Position numbers and translations under genes: made by a program | Shown: one piece after another, positions 34,998-46,149 of the stretch | Position numbering within the stretch: position 1 is the first letter of the stretch | Layout of the letters: every line of letters begins with the position of its first letter | Origin: Sepioteuthis lessoniana | Taxonomy: Eukaryota; Mollusca; Cephalopoda; Myopsida; Loliginidae | Direction: 5' to 3' | Assembly: GCA_963585895.1 (NCBI GenBank) | Contig: CAUZXS010005779.1 | Coordinates: forward strand, 112,093-176,092 | DNA: 64,000 nucleotides | The notes under the pieces: generated by a model | Seen by the model: the letters and a program-made list of their open reading frames with translations, nothing else | Database searches by the model: none | What the model was told of the DNA's origin: nothing

Positions 34998-35554
34998 ATA
35001 TATATATATATATATATTTGTCAGTTTTCTCGAAGTGTTACTAGTACTATGTAAACCAGTACTATTTCATAATTAGGTGATTGGTGACTAAGCCAGTAAC
35101 CCTACCAAATTTGTCTGGTGAGAAGTGGGGGCTTGGCACCCAGTAGGATAAAAAATAAGACCGTTTGAAGGACAGAAAAAGTTCTTTACTGATGCTGAAA
35201 GACCCCAAACCTCCTATGAACCAAGTTATAGAACAGCTCAGAAGATACATCTCAATGCAACTGGAAGAGTTATTCATTGAAATGGAAGGAAATAAAAACA
35301 AATGACAATTTTCATCAAAAACAAACCAAATCATTGGAGACTTTATTGAACAATTATTAATTCTATGATTTTTCTTCTTTCAGTTCTCCAAACTGGCCAG
35401 AGATTTGGTTATTCCAACAACTGGAACCAGCGGAATGGAATGGGGTCCGTCTCCTGGGGAACCAGTTGACGAAGTAGCTGAAGCTGCTGCACAACTTGCA
35501 GGTGATGACTTGGATGATGATGATGATGATGACGACGAAATGGATTTACTATAA
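26949..35554 (+). CDS. NAPG: Gamma-SNAP (NSF attachment protein gamma), spliced, 5' end missing
   Basis: Six GT-AG exons read as one frame of 245 residues ending in a stop at 35552-35554. Gamma-SNAP is a cytosolic, peripheral-membrane adaptor of helical hairpin (TPR-like) repeats that recruits the NSF ATPase to SNARE complexes for disassembly. Seen here: the HGTPDSA stretch (visible residues 32-38), the IEKE..LKAVHLFKKA helix, the AAENIGKCARIL helix, and the C-terminal FIRHMDNAFSKLA block (182-194), all in the family order. The C-terminus is unusual: eight consecutive Asp (233-240) followed by EMDLL, whereas the vertebrate protein, as I recall it, ends in a mixed acidic GGLC tail. About 90-95 N-terminal residues are missing; one tiny upstream exon is proposed at 655-670. 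Introns are 2021, 678, 682, 3729 and 757 bp, each carrying repeats. No other gene is seen inside it. Family assignment is firm; the ortholog name rests on remembered sequences, not a search. Confidence 0.93.
27536..27721 (+). repeat. SINE family C 3' part with (TA)n
   Basis: Contains ctaataccctttggaaaggt, the ggttaaatagtac segment and gttgatatgccattt with the CCAAA-rich tail, followed by (TA)n. Located in the second NAPG intron. Confidence 0.65.
28010..28900 (+). repeat. Family D composite element, interrupted
   Basis: Head 28010-28215; minisatellite-type middle resumes after an insertion at 28307-28683; terminal block cctgctagggttgatatgcc near 28871. The insertion is flanked by duplications of this element's own sequence. 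Confidence 0.7.
28290..28700 (+). mobile_element. Family E retroposon with 17-bp TSD
   Basis: tttttgcaatagttgaa at 28290-28306 and tttttgcaataattgaa at 28684-28700 flank a GC-richer unit starting cgctgcctcccaccag. A second, shorter copy of the unit lies at 34703-34870. No open frame of note. Confidence 0.7.
29111..29177 (+). CDS. NAPG: NAPG exon, residues 47-69
   Basis: Acceptor tgtttgcag, donor gtaagt at 29178. It completes the split Lys, then reads MIEKEIPLKAVHLFKKAS and IAD, and ends in phase 0. The 67-base length is consistent with both neighbouring phases. Confidence 0.92.
29310..29712 (+). repeat. Family D composite element, non-minisatellite type
   Basis: Same head as at 28010, but the middle reads cctcttaagaaacaattaca and aagcataaaataaccct, then the terminal block ttgacatgctattaaaatc and a (CAAT)n tail. 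It matches 60370-60745. Confidence 0.7.
29856..29926 (+). CDS. NAPG: NAPG exon, residues 70-92
   Basis: Acceptor aaatttcag, donor gtaagt at 29927. It starts in phase 0 and reads NEDRPNNAAENIGKCARI then LINQR, ending two bases into Lys. Confidence 0.92.
30609..30767 (+). CDS. NAPG: NAPG exon, residues 93-145
   Basis: Acceptor tatgacag, donor gtaagtaag at 30768. It reads LDQAMECLNKEIIFHERS, then the hydrophobic helix IGKAVTGIILIYLHNDDF, and ends two bases into Lys. Confidence 0.93.
30790..31640. mobile_element. MITE (as at 8926), copy 2, with nested SINE
   Basis: Left end agggtgagtcaaaggttttg, right end containing the complement (taccaaaatattgtaaaact). Interior blocks acaaaccacactg and gatactctctgaatgctact match copy 1. 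It sits just after the 30609-30767 exon of NAPG and holds a SINE at 31052-31315. Confidence 0.7.
31036..31331 (-). repeat. SINE family A copy with 16-bp TSD
   Basis: accatttcatctagat occurs at 31036-31051 and 31316-31331, bracketing 264 bp of family A in reverse orientation. The tRNA-like head is at its right side (the minus strand reads gtggtgtaatggttaatg). It defines the family boundaries. Confidence 0.88.
31735..32060. repeat. 36-bp minisatellite, about 8-9 copies
   Basis: Unit of 36 bp with aataatttgca, cacttgtattcc and gtctagtaca. Because 36 is divisible by 3, two forward frames and one reverse frame stay open (12-residue periodic peptides such as NNLHPLVFPSST); this periodicity is a repeat effect, not evidence of a protein. 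Confidence 0.92.
32082..32392. repeat. SINE A fragment (-) joined to SINE C fragment (+)
   Basis: 32082-32270 is reverse-oriented family A (cagtctgtcctactatttac); 32277-32392 is the 3' part of family C ending gatatgccattaaacaaag. Confidence 0.6.
32505..33275 (+). mobile_element. Degraded RTE-type LINE with inverted 5' segment
   Basis: 32590-33275 on + reads degraded RTE protein (QDDDILL, FIYLG-like, SLLLYGCTTWTLTKHKEKKL, LKKSWKQLPTKQQLYNHLPP) with stops, ending at the atgccttgatgatgat end block. 32511-32575 is the same element in minus orientation, repeating about 45 bp of the start of the plus part (aagaccaatgcctctt against aagaggcattggtct). Confidence 0.7.
33643..33850 (-). repeat. tRNA-derived SINE family B, partial
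   Basis: Reverse orientation, from the taagtaaagttggcgact tail to the B-box complement (ttgaacccagg). Confidence 0.75.
34000..34465 (+). repeat. Family D minisatellite and 3' terminal block
   Basis: Seven or so degenerate units of about 45-55 bp (attagtattagataggaat, cttgaaaccatataattg), then acccagcaagagttgatatg and a ccaaccaac tail ending just before the NAPG exon acceptor at 34496. Confidence 0.75.
34497..34626 (+). CDS. NAPG: NAPG exon, residues 146-189
   Basis: Acceptor tatctcag, donor gtaagt at 34627. It reads YPLFPESDDAAYMHRLLKAF then DTCNEDAGRAVLDSSFIRHM and DNA, ending in phase 0. The acceptor lies only about 40 bases after the 3' end of a repeat (tgatatgccataaaac followed by caaccaac). 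Confidence 0.93.
34966..35017. repeat. (TA)n microsatellite
   Basis: TA array with one TC step inside the last NAPG intron. Confidence 0.95.
35384..35554 (+). CDS. NAPG: NAPG terminal exon with poly-Asp tail and stop
   Basis: Acceptor ttctttcag. It reads FSKLARDLVIPTTGTSGMEW, then an Ala/Glu-rich linker, eight Asp and EMDLL, followed by TAA at 35552. The Asp codons are six GAT then two GAC, so the tract is itself a trinucleotide repeat and could vary in length between individuals. Confidence 0.93.
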   Translation, partial: FSKLARDLVIPTTGTSGMEWGPSPGEPVDEVAEAAAQLAGDDLDDDDDDDDEMDLL

Positions 35555-36400
35555 AAAACCAAAAAAAATAACAATTATGGATGACTCACCAAACAATTCA
35601 CATTTCATTTTCTCTTAATTCTACTACTGTTGGATTCCAAACAAAACTGCTTTCTTGCATCAATTTGGAAAACCCCACCTCCCAACTTCACAGAAAGTGA
35701 AAAAAATTTTTTTAATGGGTTATTAAAAATATCATTTGGGCCTGGGTATAAATAACGTTGGAAATTGTAAGAAATTTGTGTTCTATTATGACATTCATCC
35801 TAAAATAATTTGATTTTAACAAGATTCTTTTTATCATTAGTATAGGTTGTGGAATAAAGTTGATCATGATCCTCCATAGCTTCCTACACTTTATAAAGAA
35901 GTAAGGAAGGGCCAGTATACACAAAGCTTTCAAAGTTTTCATTGATTACATCTCTGCACACCTTCCCTTGTTTCTAACAGAAACTATTTTCAGTCTACTA
36001 GATTTTAAAGATTTTTGTGGTCACAGTCCTCTATAGCTTCTTTTACTTTAATTGAGGCTGTGTATTTCCAATCTATTTATAGATGACAGATTTTAAGGAT
36101 TTTGAGAATTGTGGCCCTTTACATCTTCCTCTACTTCTAAATGAAGCTCTGTATTTCCAAGCATATTTTCTATCTTGGAACATTGCCTACCACAACTTTT
36201 GTTAGCCAAAGCTGTGAAAGAATGAATTTTTCAGTTTTACAGAATTTGTTTAGTTTTTTTGTTTTTTTTCTCTCTCTCTTTAAAGGCAAACATTTCTTTC
36301 ATTAGTTTCCTCCCAATTCTTCTCAAATAATCTGGTACGTTTACTACAGACCAATCCATATATAAAAAAAAGAACAAAAACTTAAATAAAAAAATATCTA
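35555..36400 (+). other. Probable NAPG 3'UTR and flank
   Basis: AT-rich sequence directly after the stop without the SINE modules seen elsewhere until about 36530, as expected for an exonic 3'UTR. AATAAA occurs at 35853-35858 and 36385-36390; which of them is used cannot be told from sequence. Confidence 0.5.
35853..35858 (+). terminator. Candidate NAPG polyadenylation signal
   Basis: Canonical AATAAA 299 bases after the NAPG stop. A second canonical hexamer lies at 36385-36390. Confidence 0.4.
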
Positions 36401-36544
36401 CCATATATACATGTTTAATGAACGACTTTTTAAGACCAATTTTTCACTTCAAAGACAAGAGGTTGTTCAACTCCAATACCTTGCAGAAGGGTAAGTCATC
36501 CCCCAAAAGGCAGGGAGTTTCATGGTATGTATCATCGTAGTAAG

Positions 36545-37090
36545 CGATTTTGAATTCCAGTTGTACTATTACATTCACTTTTATACTAGTACCTTTGGGA
36601 AAGGTATAAACCTCTTTATCTTCACTCACTATGGGATAAATAGTACTGCCACTGTTCTTTATACTTTGGCATTAAATAACCTGTAAAGGCTGATATGCCA
36701 TTAAACAAACTAGACCAAACAACCCCACCAAAAGCCGTATCTTAGATGTGACAATAAACTGTACTCTGTATTGAGGCTATAGTTCTAGAGAGGGTGGAGT
36801 CAGCTCTTTATTGCCATTACTCCCTATTTCACCCTGACTGGAAGTGGTCATGCCTGTTAGAGTTTTTGTCGATGGGTCAAATTAATCTGTTTAAAAATTA
36901 TTAGTATTAGATCGGAATATTTAATACCATATAACTGTGCAAACAAATGATTATCAATATTGTTTAAGAATAGTTAGCTTGAAACCATATAATTGTGTGC
37001 AAATTATTTGTATTAGATAGGAATATTTGAAACTATATAACAGTGTGCAAACTATTTGTATAAGGAAATGTTATTTGAAGCTATAATTTT
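36545..37090 (+). repeat. SINE C followed by a family D element
   Basis: 36545-36725: family C 3' part with gatatgccattaaacaaac. 36745-36895: family D head (gtcatgcctgttagagtttt). 36895-37090: three or four minisatellite-type units. Confidence 0.65.
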
Positions 37091-37498
37091 TTTTTACTAA
37101 GGATTACCTATATATTCATTTAATGAATGACTTTTTAAGACCATTTTTTATATTAAAGACAAAGATTTGTTTTGTGAATTGAATTAAAAAAAGAAAATAT
37201 AGAAAGATTTGTTCATTACATGAAATATGTTTTTGAAACTAGACAAAGACTATCAGTTAAGATAATAAAGTTTTTATCTAACCTTGTTTATTATTTATAA
37301 CACAGTTGTATATAATATGTACAAATATTATAAATAGTAAACAAAATTATGTAACAACTTGATTATCTTAACTAAAAGCCTTTGTTTAAGCCTTACCTAG
37401 ACTATTTGAAAATATGTTGGGTGAGACTAATTGGAAATTAGACAAAATCATGAATTGGATATGGAACAAATATTTTTGTTGGTTAGCATAACCAAGGG

Positions 37499-37725
37499 GA
37501 AGTCCCTGTGGTGTTATGGCTAAAGTGGTGGACTGCAAGATCATAGTATGCAAGTTCAAACTCCAGTTCCTCTATTATGTTCACTTTTGGACTTGGAAAA
37601 GATATGAACTCTCCAGCTATAGGTTAAATAGTATCACCGCTGTCCTTCTACAAGAATGACTTTGCCATTATATAGCCAATGAAATTTGATATGCCATTAA
37701 ACAAAGAAACCAAACCCAAGCTAGC
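37499..37725 (+). repeat. SINE family C copy, near complete
   Basis: tRNA-like head ggtgttatggctaaagtggt with a later gcaagttcaaactcc (B-box-like), body and the gatatgccattaaacaaag end with CCAAA tail. Confidence 0.75.
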
Positions 37726-38375
37726 CAAAAGTTACGGGTCATTCATGATAAAAACACTTTTTGGTGACTAAAATTTAGGGGTCATTTATGATAAAAACCC
37801 CTTTTGGTGACCAAAAATTAAAGGTTGTTCATTACACAAGTATATATATGGTATATCACTAATTCAAAAGAGTTTGTTTGTCTGCAATGGAGAGCCAAAC
37901 AATTTTTTGTACATCCAAATTTAGTATTATTATTTAATGAAGTTTTAAACAGGAAAATCATTTTGTACTGCATGAGTAAAGCTGGGAGGTTCTCATTGAG
38001 AGGGGGTTTCTAACAATCAAAAATAATTGGTTGGAAACCATTCTGCAACTAGATATAACTGATCTTACAAAATTTAAATTCCTAAATTTCTAAAGAAAAA
38101 AATTAAATTTTTTTACTAAAATAATTATTCACAATTAATTAGATATTACTGATTAGGTTTATAGGTAGTACTTTGTTGTTGGAGATATAAAATAGCATTC
38201 CATCAATTCAGACAAAAAACAAAAATGTTTAAATTAATAAATTTTTTAAGTGTCACTCACTTAAAATATTTCTCTACAAAACTGAAATTTTTCGCAGCTG
38301 ACTTCACAAAATAATTTAAAAAATATATTTGGTAAATATTTTTTCTGTTATGTGAATTTAACTATTATAACAACA

Positions 38376-38636
38376 CCAGGCCATTGGCCTAATGAGCAGA
38401 GTGTTTGCCAATGGTCTGGGAGACCAGGGTTCAATCCCAGGTCGAGTCATACCAAAGACTTAAAAAATGGTACTTGATGCCGCCTTGCTTAACACTCAGC
38501 ATTATGAGGTAAGGATCAAGGGTAAAGTGGAGCAATCCAGGAAATGGAGTAGTGTCCTCCCCTACACCTCATAGTAGCTATTGAAAAATAAGCCTTCGGG
38601 TCACCCTCAACTAAGGTCACTAACTTTACTTACTAT
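38376..38636 (+). repeat. tRNA-derived SINE family B, near complete
   Basis: Head ccattggcctaatgagcaga, B-box gggttcaatccc, body and ctttacttac tail. The best-preserved single-head copy in the window. Confidence 0.82.
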
Positions 38637-38959
38637 TTGCTGTAAATTTTTATGATAAAGAAACTAGACATTGTTTACAATAATTAAATATGTAGAAGGG
38701 ATGTTTTATATTTGTCTTTTGCGTTCTCTGTATTTTTAATATAAGTTTTGATGTCTTACTTTACATAGACAACTGCTTCTCTCTGTGCATCTTGAATCCA
38801 GGAAGGAATTTTGGGGGGCATTTTAGAATTCACTGAATTTATAAGCACTCAAATAATTAAGGAAAAAATCCATTTTAATAAAATGCAGCATGTATTCATA
38901 TATTTATTTTTGTCTGGGTAAATTCTGAAAGGAAATCCTACAGAACGAGAAAGAAAAAG

Positions 38960-39675
38960 ACATTTTGGAAAATCAAATTGACATGTTTCCCTTGAGGTTT
39001 AGTGTCATCAAAATGAATTTTTTTTTATCAAAAATGGATCATTTTGATAAGAAAAGCATGACAATTTATGTAGGGTATTTGATTTTTTTTTCTTTTTTGT
39101 AAAATCCTGGTTGTGAATTGACTGCATGAAAACTTATAGATCAAATGCTTTCTATATATCAGAAGACAATCATGTTGAAAATGTATAGCAAGCTCTTTGA
39201 TCAACAAGTCTCCTGCAGTCAATTTACATCCAGGATTTTACAATATACCCCCCAATTTCTTATCAAAATAATACTCATAGAATGTGGAGTGCAGAAAGAT
39301 ATAAACACAATAAAAATATTTTTAAAATGAATAAAATTGGCCAATTCAGTTTAAACCATTCACAGGCAGATAATTTTGTAAATCATTGAAAACAATAAAA
39401 CACTCATTTTTAATTATTATATTTTACAAAACAACCTTTATACAATCCTACACCACAGTGAGGGCCTTCTAGCAATGTTTGTTTATATTATCATTGAAAA
39501 AGTTGTTCTGCTTGTGTACCATTGATGACAAAAATGTCACTCTGCTTACAAAAGAGTTAAGGTAATTAAACATCCTCTCCATAAATTCACCCACATCTCC
39601 AGAGACACATTTTTGGTTAATTTGTATTCTGATGATCTCTTGTAAAAAACATCTCAATTTGATTTTCCAAACCTT
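38960..39675. mobile_element. Nested inverted-repeat element, non-coding
   Basis: Outer inverted repeats ttttggaaaatcaaattga (38963-38985) and tcaatttgattttccaaa (39652-39672). An inner hairpin, about 39045-39127 against 39215-39272, pairs gtaaaatcctgg with ccaggattttac and tgcagtcaatt with its complement. Likely a non-autonomous DNA element; no transposase is seen. Confidence 0.5.
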
Positions 39676-40751
39676 TTTTTTTCATATTTTTGTCTGTAAC
39701 TAGAAAGAAACAGGAGACTGGAATAAACCTTTCTCACAGACAAACGGAAAGATTCAGCTGCTACTGAAATAAAAATTTATTTTTTGTCTGTAATACACCT
39801 AAATAGATTAAATGATAAAAAAAACAAATTTCAAGATCCATAGTCTCCATAATAATGTTTGCTAAGAATAAATGAATAAAGTGAAAGTGCAACAGAGTGA
39901 TTAAGTAGTTTAGTCTACCTTATTACCCATAAGAAAAAAATCATGGATATATTTGAATGTGAAAATACCTGGTGCAACCATAATGGAATTTCTCATTACA
40001 ATATAGAGAGATCAGGTAGTGTGATCAATAAGTATTTAAATTAGTATTGTATTTCATAAGATTTTATATACAATAAAAATAACATTCTGTATATTTAAAA
40101 AAGAAAAAAAAGGACAGTTTTGAAAGCAATATGAATCCTTTTTAATTTGCAACATAACAAAAAAATGAAATTTATTTGATGTTTTCTAAGAACTACTGAA
40201 GATGAATATATCTTTAAATAGTTAATCTATTTCAATGAGAAACATTTTAAATTAAACTATTTATATAACTTCATTTTTGAGTTTTACTCCAACAGCTTTA
40301 AAATGCCTGAGAATAAAACAGTTTCTAATCTAATTTGCAACTTAACCTTTTGAGCCCAAAGTTCCTGAGCCTAAATTTATTCTTTACTGTTTTAGCACTG
40401 GTAAATTGGTGTTACATTATGGCAGAAAATAAAAGTACCAGTTCAAAGAGTAAAATGTGTGATCAATATAATTTCTAATAGAAAATAACTTCATCTTTAA
40501 AGACATTCACAGTTTCCATAATACTGTAGTATTAGTACACTAAAACCTGGTTTAATTAGAAAGATGTATAAATGTTATGGAAGATTATTAAAACAATGCT
40601 ATTCCTTTAAAGGAAACTAAATTAAGTTTGTATGGAAAAATAAATCAATTCTATTACAAGTTTAATAAAATAAAGTCTCTTTGGAATGAAATTGTTTTTA
40701 AATTGAAGCAATTTCCAATGCAACTTCTAGCTTAATAGTTTGTGTTTGCAC

Positions 40752-41032
40752 TTAACCTCTGATGTAATGGTTACCGTCATAGGAAATGGACATGCTGATC
40801 TGAGTTCAAATTCTGGACAAGGTTGATTGCATTTCACATAGTACTAATACCCTTGGGAAATGTATTAATCCTATCATTCTCCCTCCAGCTATGAGTAAAT
40901 AGTAGGGCAGACTGGGCTTTTTAGTCTTGGAGGAAATCTCTGAATTCAAACCTGTTAAATTCCACTTAAAATTGACCTTGTGTCACATTCTGCCCATGCT
41001 GAGGGGTTGGGTAAATGCATACCCCAATCATT
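40752..41032 (+). repeat. SINE family A copy, near complete
   Basis: Head tgatgtaatggttaccgtca, B-box-like tctgagttcaaattctgg, actaatacccttgggaaatg, tagggcagactgggc and the gaccttgtgtcacattctgc end. Confidence 0.78.
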
Positions 41033-42249
41033 ATATTTACTAAAGGAAGTTGGCTATTAAATGATACTTATGGAGTAGTCACGACTCAGGAGTAATTTAT
41101 TAACTAGTGAGATGCACAAGCTTTTCAAAATGTAGACATAATTTATGAGGGTAAGCATAGATTTAAAAAAATACTTTTAAATCTAAATTCAGCATCACAT
41201 AAATTAAACTTGAAATTAAAAAAAAATATGTTACATGTACCTGTATATTTGTTTTTTGTCTATAATACTCTAAATCTATTAAATGATGAAACTATTTTAA
41301 GACATTCATAATGCTAATAATACTAAAAAAAAAAAAACAGGCCAAATTCAGTTGGCCTGTGATAAAGTAATCAATACAATTTAAGATATTTCTATTTGTC
41401 CTTTGGCGAAAATAAATACAATTTTATAGAAAAATAAATCAATTATATTTTAACCCTAATAACACTTTTATGGTTGGACAGTTTTATAGCATGTCAAATC
41501 TTGAAATCACTTCAATAAAATTATCTAGTATCCACAATATTGAACCATAGACAAACAGTAATAAAAATAGTGTGTAATAAAATTTTGTTTTAATTAAAAG
41601 ATTTATTAAAGATATTTGTACAAGACTCTTCAGTGAGTTTAACAATATAGGTTGTGGAATTAAGTTAATTATCAGGTGATAATGGTCCTCCACATTATTC
41701 TGATAATGTGAAATTTAGTACAGTCCTATTTGTATGGCATCAAAACAAGGCTTTGTCTTCCTGGGAGGGTAAATCAATACAATTTGTACAGAAAAGCCAC
41801 TGCTATTGTTACTTGAATAACACTATTTTATAGAAGCCTTAAGTAGTGTAGTGTTGAATCATGGATACCTAAACAGATCTTATTGAAACTAATGAATTGT
41901 ATTTTCCTGAACAATTAAAGGAATTTTTTTTTAAATTAAGCTCTACAATTTTAAAAAGTCACTTTGGAAAACCATTACAAAACCATATTCCAAACACATT
42001 GTCTCAGGTTCAGCTACTAATAGAAATGCCACTTGAATTTCTATATTTAGTTTTTGTCTGTAATGACCCAAATCTATTAAAACATATTTTAAGATATTCA
42101 CAGTGCTCATAAGTGCTAAAAGAACTGGCCAACTAGTGCTCACCTGTGATTTATAAATTGATCAGTACAACAGATTTAAAATATTATGGAAAAATAAATC
42201 AGTTCTATTTTAACTTTAATAATACTCTTTTATGATTGTTTGGTTGGTT

Positions 42250-42590
42250 GGTTGGTTGGTTTTATGGCACATTAAAGCTTAAAACCATTTGTTTAAGCAA
42301 TTATATGGTTTCAAGTAACTAATAATAATCGCCCTTTATAAACAATTATAGCTTCATGTAACTATTCTCAATGCAAATAATTTCTACAGTTATATGATTT
42401 CAAGTATTTTTATCTAATACTAATAATTTTCACAGAGGTCTATTTGACCAATAGATGAAAATCTAAGAGGTACTATCACTTAGAGTGGACCTGGGAGTAA
42501 TGTCAATAAGGAGAGTTCCAGAACTAAAGCCTCACCACTGGATTCAGTTTCATGCCATATACAGGACCCTTTTTTTAGGGGAGAGTATCT
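42250..42590 (-). repeat. Family D composite element
   Basis: In reverse orientation: a ggttggttggttggtt tail at 42240-42258, minisatellite-type middle (atatggtttcaagtaacta), and head (ccagaactaaagcctcacca) to about 42590. Confidence 0.7.
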
Positions 42591-43431
42591 TACCCTACAG
42601 CAAGGAAAGCAGTCAACATTTTTTGGCCCAAGGCAAACATTTTTATAAAAATCTTAATTACACTTAATCACACACAGGAAAAAATAAATCAATCCTATTG
42701 CAACTTAAAACCTTAAGTAGTATAGTGTTGAATCATGGATACCAAAACAACTCATTAAAACTGATGAATTGTTTTTAACTGGACAATTAAAAGATATTTT
42801 ATAATAAAAGTTCTACAATAAAGATAAAAGTAGAATGTTTTAGGTAACTTGATAAATGAAAATAAAAAGAACTTGACTTCAGAAATAAAAATACATTTAC
42901 ATATGTCACTCTAAGTAAAACTATATTTTATAATTATCGTGATTATAATGACAAAGAATTTGTTTATTACCCTATGTGCAAATATCTTAATATTTATTAT
43001 TTATCAAGGGCAAACATATTTTTGTGGTATCCAATTTATATTAGATTTGTACATAGATTCCTGTCTGTCCTGAATTTGTGCCAAGGAGATCAGAGTTCTA
43101 CTTTTAAAATGTTGGCCTGAATAGATAATTTATGGGGGATATGATTTACTAACTTCATGAAAAGACCTTATTTATTATATATAAGAAAAATATATTTAAA
43201 ACCTTCCAGTACGATTAAGGATTTATCAGTTTTATGTATACTGTCACTTTAAATGGCACAAGTTCACTTATTTTTAGATTTTATTTGAATTACATAATTT
43301 TATCATTAATAATTTTGCTAGCATCATCTTTCACTTTCCTAATTTTATTTGCTTTTATTGAAACTCATTTGAATCGTTACTTCTACAAGAGCAGGCACCA
43401 AAAACACAAAAAAATTAGAATATACTCTTAA

Positions 43432-44045
43432 TATTGTATAAGATAATAACAAATATGGTACCAAGTGAAATGGGTGTCTCTCTTATGGCTTTATAGGTGT
43501 TATTTGAACTTCTGTACTGCCATCCATGCTCTTGTAGCTTAGATGGTAAAGCAGCTGGTATATAGAATCAGACTTCCCTATGACAGAAGGGTATGTGAGT
43601 TCAAATCTCTCTCAGAGCATATTCCTTATTCTTGTTTCCAATGTGTTCTGTTGTAGAAGTGACAACTTGAGTGTGTTGCTATAAAAAGCAACTAAAATTG
43701 GGAAACTGAAGGATAATACTAGTCAAAATTATTACTAATAATACTTATAGTAATAATAAATATGGCATTGACCAATTGGTGACAGGGGTATTGAGTGGTT
43801 TTATAGGTGTTGTTTGGACTTCTATGATAGCATCCATGCTCTTGTAAATTAGTTGGTAAAGCAGTTGCTATGTAAAACCAGTCATGACAGAAAGGGATGT
43901 CTCACTGGGTGCTTATTCTTTATTCTTGTTTCTGATGTGTCTTGTTCCTTGTTAATGTAGAAGTGATGACCCTAGTGAATTTCAATAAAAAGCATCTTGA
44001 ATTAGGGAGATGAAGGATAATACTAGTCAAAATTGTTAATGATAA
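43432..44045 (+). repeat. Tandem duplication of a 306-bp tRNA-like unit
   Basis: Units 43432-43737 and 43738-44045 share ataggtgttgtttggactt-type, catccatgctcttgtaa, tggtaaagcag, tattcttgtttc and gataatactagtcaaaatt blocks. Each contains a tRNA-like segment (43528-43618 in copy 1) with a D-arm gcttagatggtaaagc, a five-pair anticodon stem and a ttcaaat T-loop with 4 of 5 pairs. The long variable region recalls class II tRNAs. Best read as a tRNA-derived SINE or pseudo-tRNA. Confidence 0.7.
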
Positions 44046-45719
44046 TGATTGATAGAGCTTCATCTAAAAAATATATAAGCTTGAATTTGTGTTTTAAATT
44101 TGTATGGGAGGCAGTGAATTATTTTAAGATTAACTTTCTTGAAATAAATATTTATGCTAAAAATTTAGTCAAATGCAAATTTTATTGAAATAACAAAAAA
44201 ATTCCACTTTCCAACAATGTTTTCTGTGAAAAAAAAATCTTTTTCTTCCAGTCTTTATTGAACTATAAAAATTCATGAAAATGTTGATCATTTTTCATAA
44301 TTCTAAAATATTTTAGGAAAACTGTTTTCAGTTTTTGTTGTTGTTTTTTGTTTTTGTTTTTGTATCATCAATTATCTTGATTGATCTTATTGTTATCTAT
44401 TATTGTGTCTAACCAATCAAATCCAATCCAGAACTGATTAATGTTTTAAAAGGATAGATTTTCATGATGCAGCATTTGCCATCATGTGTTAAGTCACCAT
44501 CATTTTATATTTTAATATTTTTATTTTTACACAGAAAATATGTAGTTTTCTTTTTAAATACAGATTTTTTAAAGCCCTTTGTTATTCTGTTGTGTCATTT
44601 AAACATGGTTGGTTTGGTGAAGTGTTTACACATCTCAATACAAAAATTCAAATAGCATTACTATTATAATAAATATACTTGTACTGCTGCTTCAGTATAT
44701 CTCTGCAGTCACTGATGAACAGATTGATTGCCTTCTAGCTGGTTGTTATTCATCTATAAATACAATAAAATGAATTATAAATAAAGAATTAGATTCAGAT
44801 TACATTTGTTTGGAAAATACACAGAGAATACTCCATTATATGATTTTTTTTAAATATGTATGATGATAAACAATATGAAAAAAATAATATATGATGCCAT
44901 CTCTTTTACAATATAATATAAATCAATGCTTCAAGAACAGTTATAATTATTAATTGAAAAGATAATTACTATAAATTTGTTGTATAAACCTATGTTGTAT
45001 ATTTTAAAAAGAAGAAAAGAATGATATCTATACTTCACTGCAGCTGAGCCAGGATTGTGCCCTTGTACATACTCAATACCCTCATTTAATCCAAAGAAAA
45101 CTGGGAAAAAGAGAAATAATCCAATTGCCAGCTAGGAATTAAAAGCATTTAAAGTGAGGGGGCAAAACACTTTTAAACACAGAAGATTTAAACATTTACA
45201 AAATTAGATAAAATGATTTTGCAATCTAATTTAAACCAATAATGATACAATTTACTTGCATTTATTAACAGGCATATAACAGTATGTAATTGAATTAAAT
45301 AAGGAACAATTTATTTTAAAATGATGTTATTTATTTTTTAATACTTTTAACTAGTATTAATCTTTCACTTTTCTTATAAGATAAAAACCTCAAAAATAAT
45401 ACAATGTAATTTAATCAATAGTTTATTTTAAATTATTTTAAAATTCATTTTAAAAAATAACATCATATTTTTACACATATTCCTAATGGTATACAATGGT
45501 ATGCAATTTATATGTAAATTGTTTTGTACTATTATGAAATCTACAACAAAATTTTGTTAAAGGCATCAGTGTGTCATAGGATTAAAACATTTTATCTTGG
45601 GAGTAGGAAGTGTCTTATGTCACTGCAAGGAATACTGCTGGTATTTTCTTGGCTCTACTAACAAGGTGGATTATTTTATGAAAAACCTTTAGTATCCTTG
45701 TTTTAAGTCCTCTTAATCC

Positions 45720-46000
45720 CATATGTGTTCGGTATAACATTTATCAACATAGGAATTGGAATCTGTGACCAGAGTTCAAATCCTGTACGAGGCTGTTTGT
45801 ACTAATTCCCTAGAGGAAAGCATGAATCCATTTGTTCTTCAGTTATGGGAAAATAGGCAGAATGGGTTCTTTTGCTTTGGTTAGGCAACCAGTCTAGGAG
45901 AAAGAAAACTGTGAATTCAAACCAGCTTTGCTCCAGTTATAAATTGATTTTGTGTTGTATCCTAGCCATGGTCGAGAATTTGGATAAATATGTACACTTA
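45720..46000 (+). repeat. SINE family A copy
   Basis: Contains ccagagttcaaatcctg, aaaataggcagaatgggttc, gtctaggagaaagaaaactg and the cattgattttgtg-type end. More diverged than the 40752 copy. Confidence 0.65.
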
Positions 46001-46149
46001 ATCATGTGCAGGAAAAATATTGCAACTTTAATAAAACTTTTATGAAAAAGTTGTATAGTGTTGAATCATAGATACCAAAACAGATCATATTGAAATTGAT
46101 GAATTGTTTTTAACTGAACAACTAAATGAATTTAATTTAGAATTGTGTT

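Noticed and set aside
43528..43618. Functional tRNA gene
   Set aside because: Acceptor and T stems have mismatches, the anticodon placement is ambiguous and the segment is part of a duplicated 306-bp repeat.
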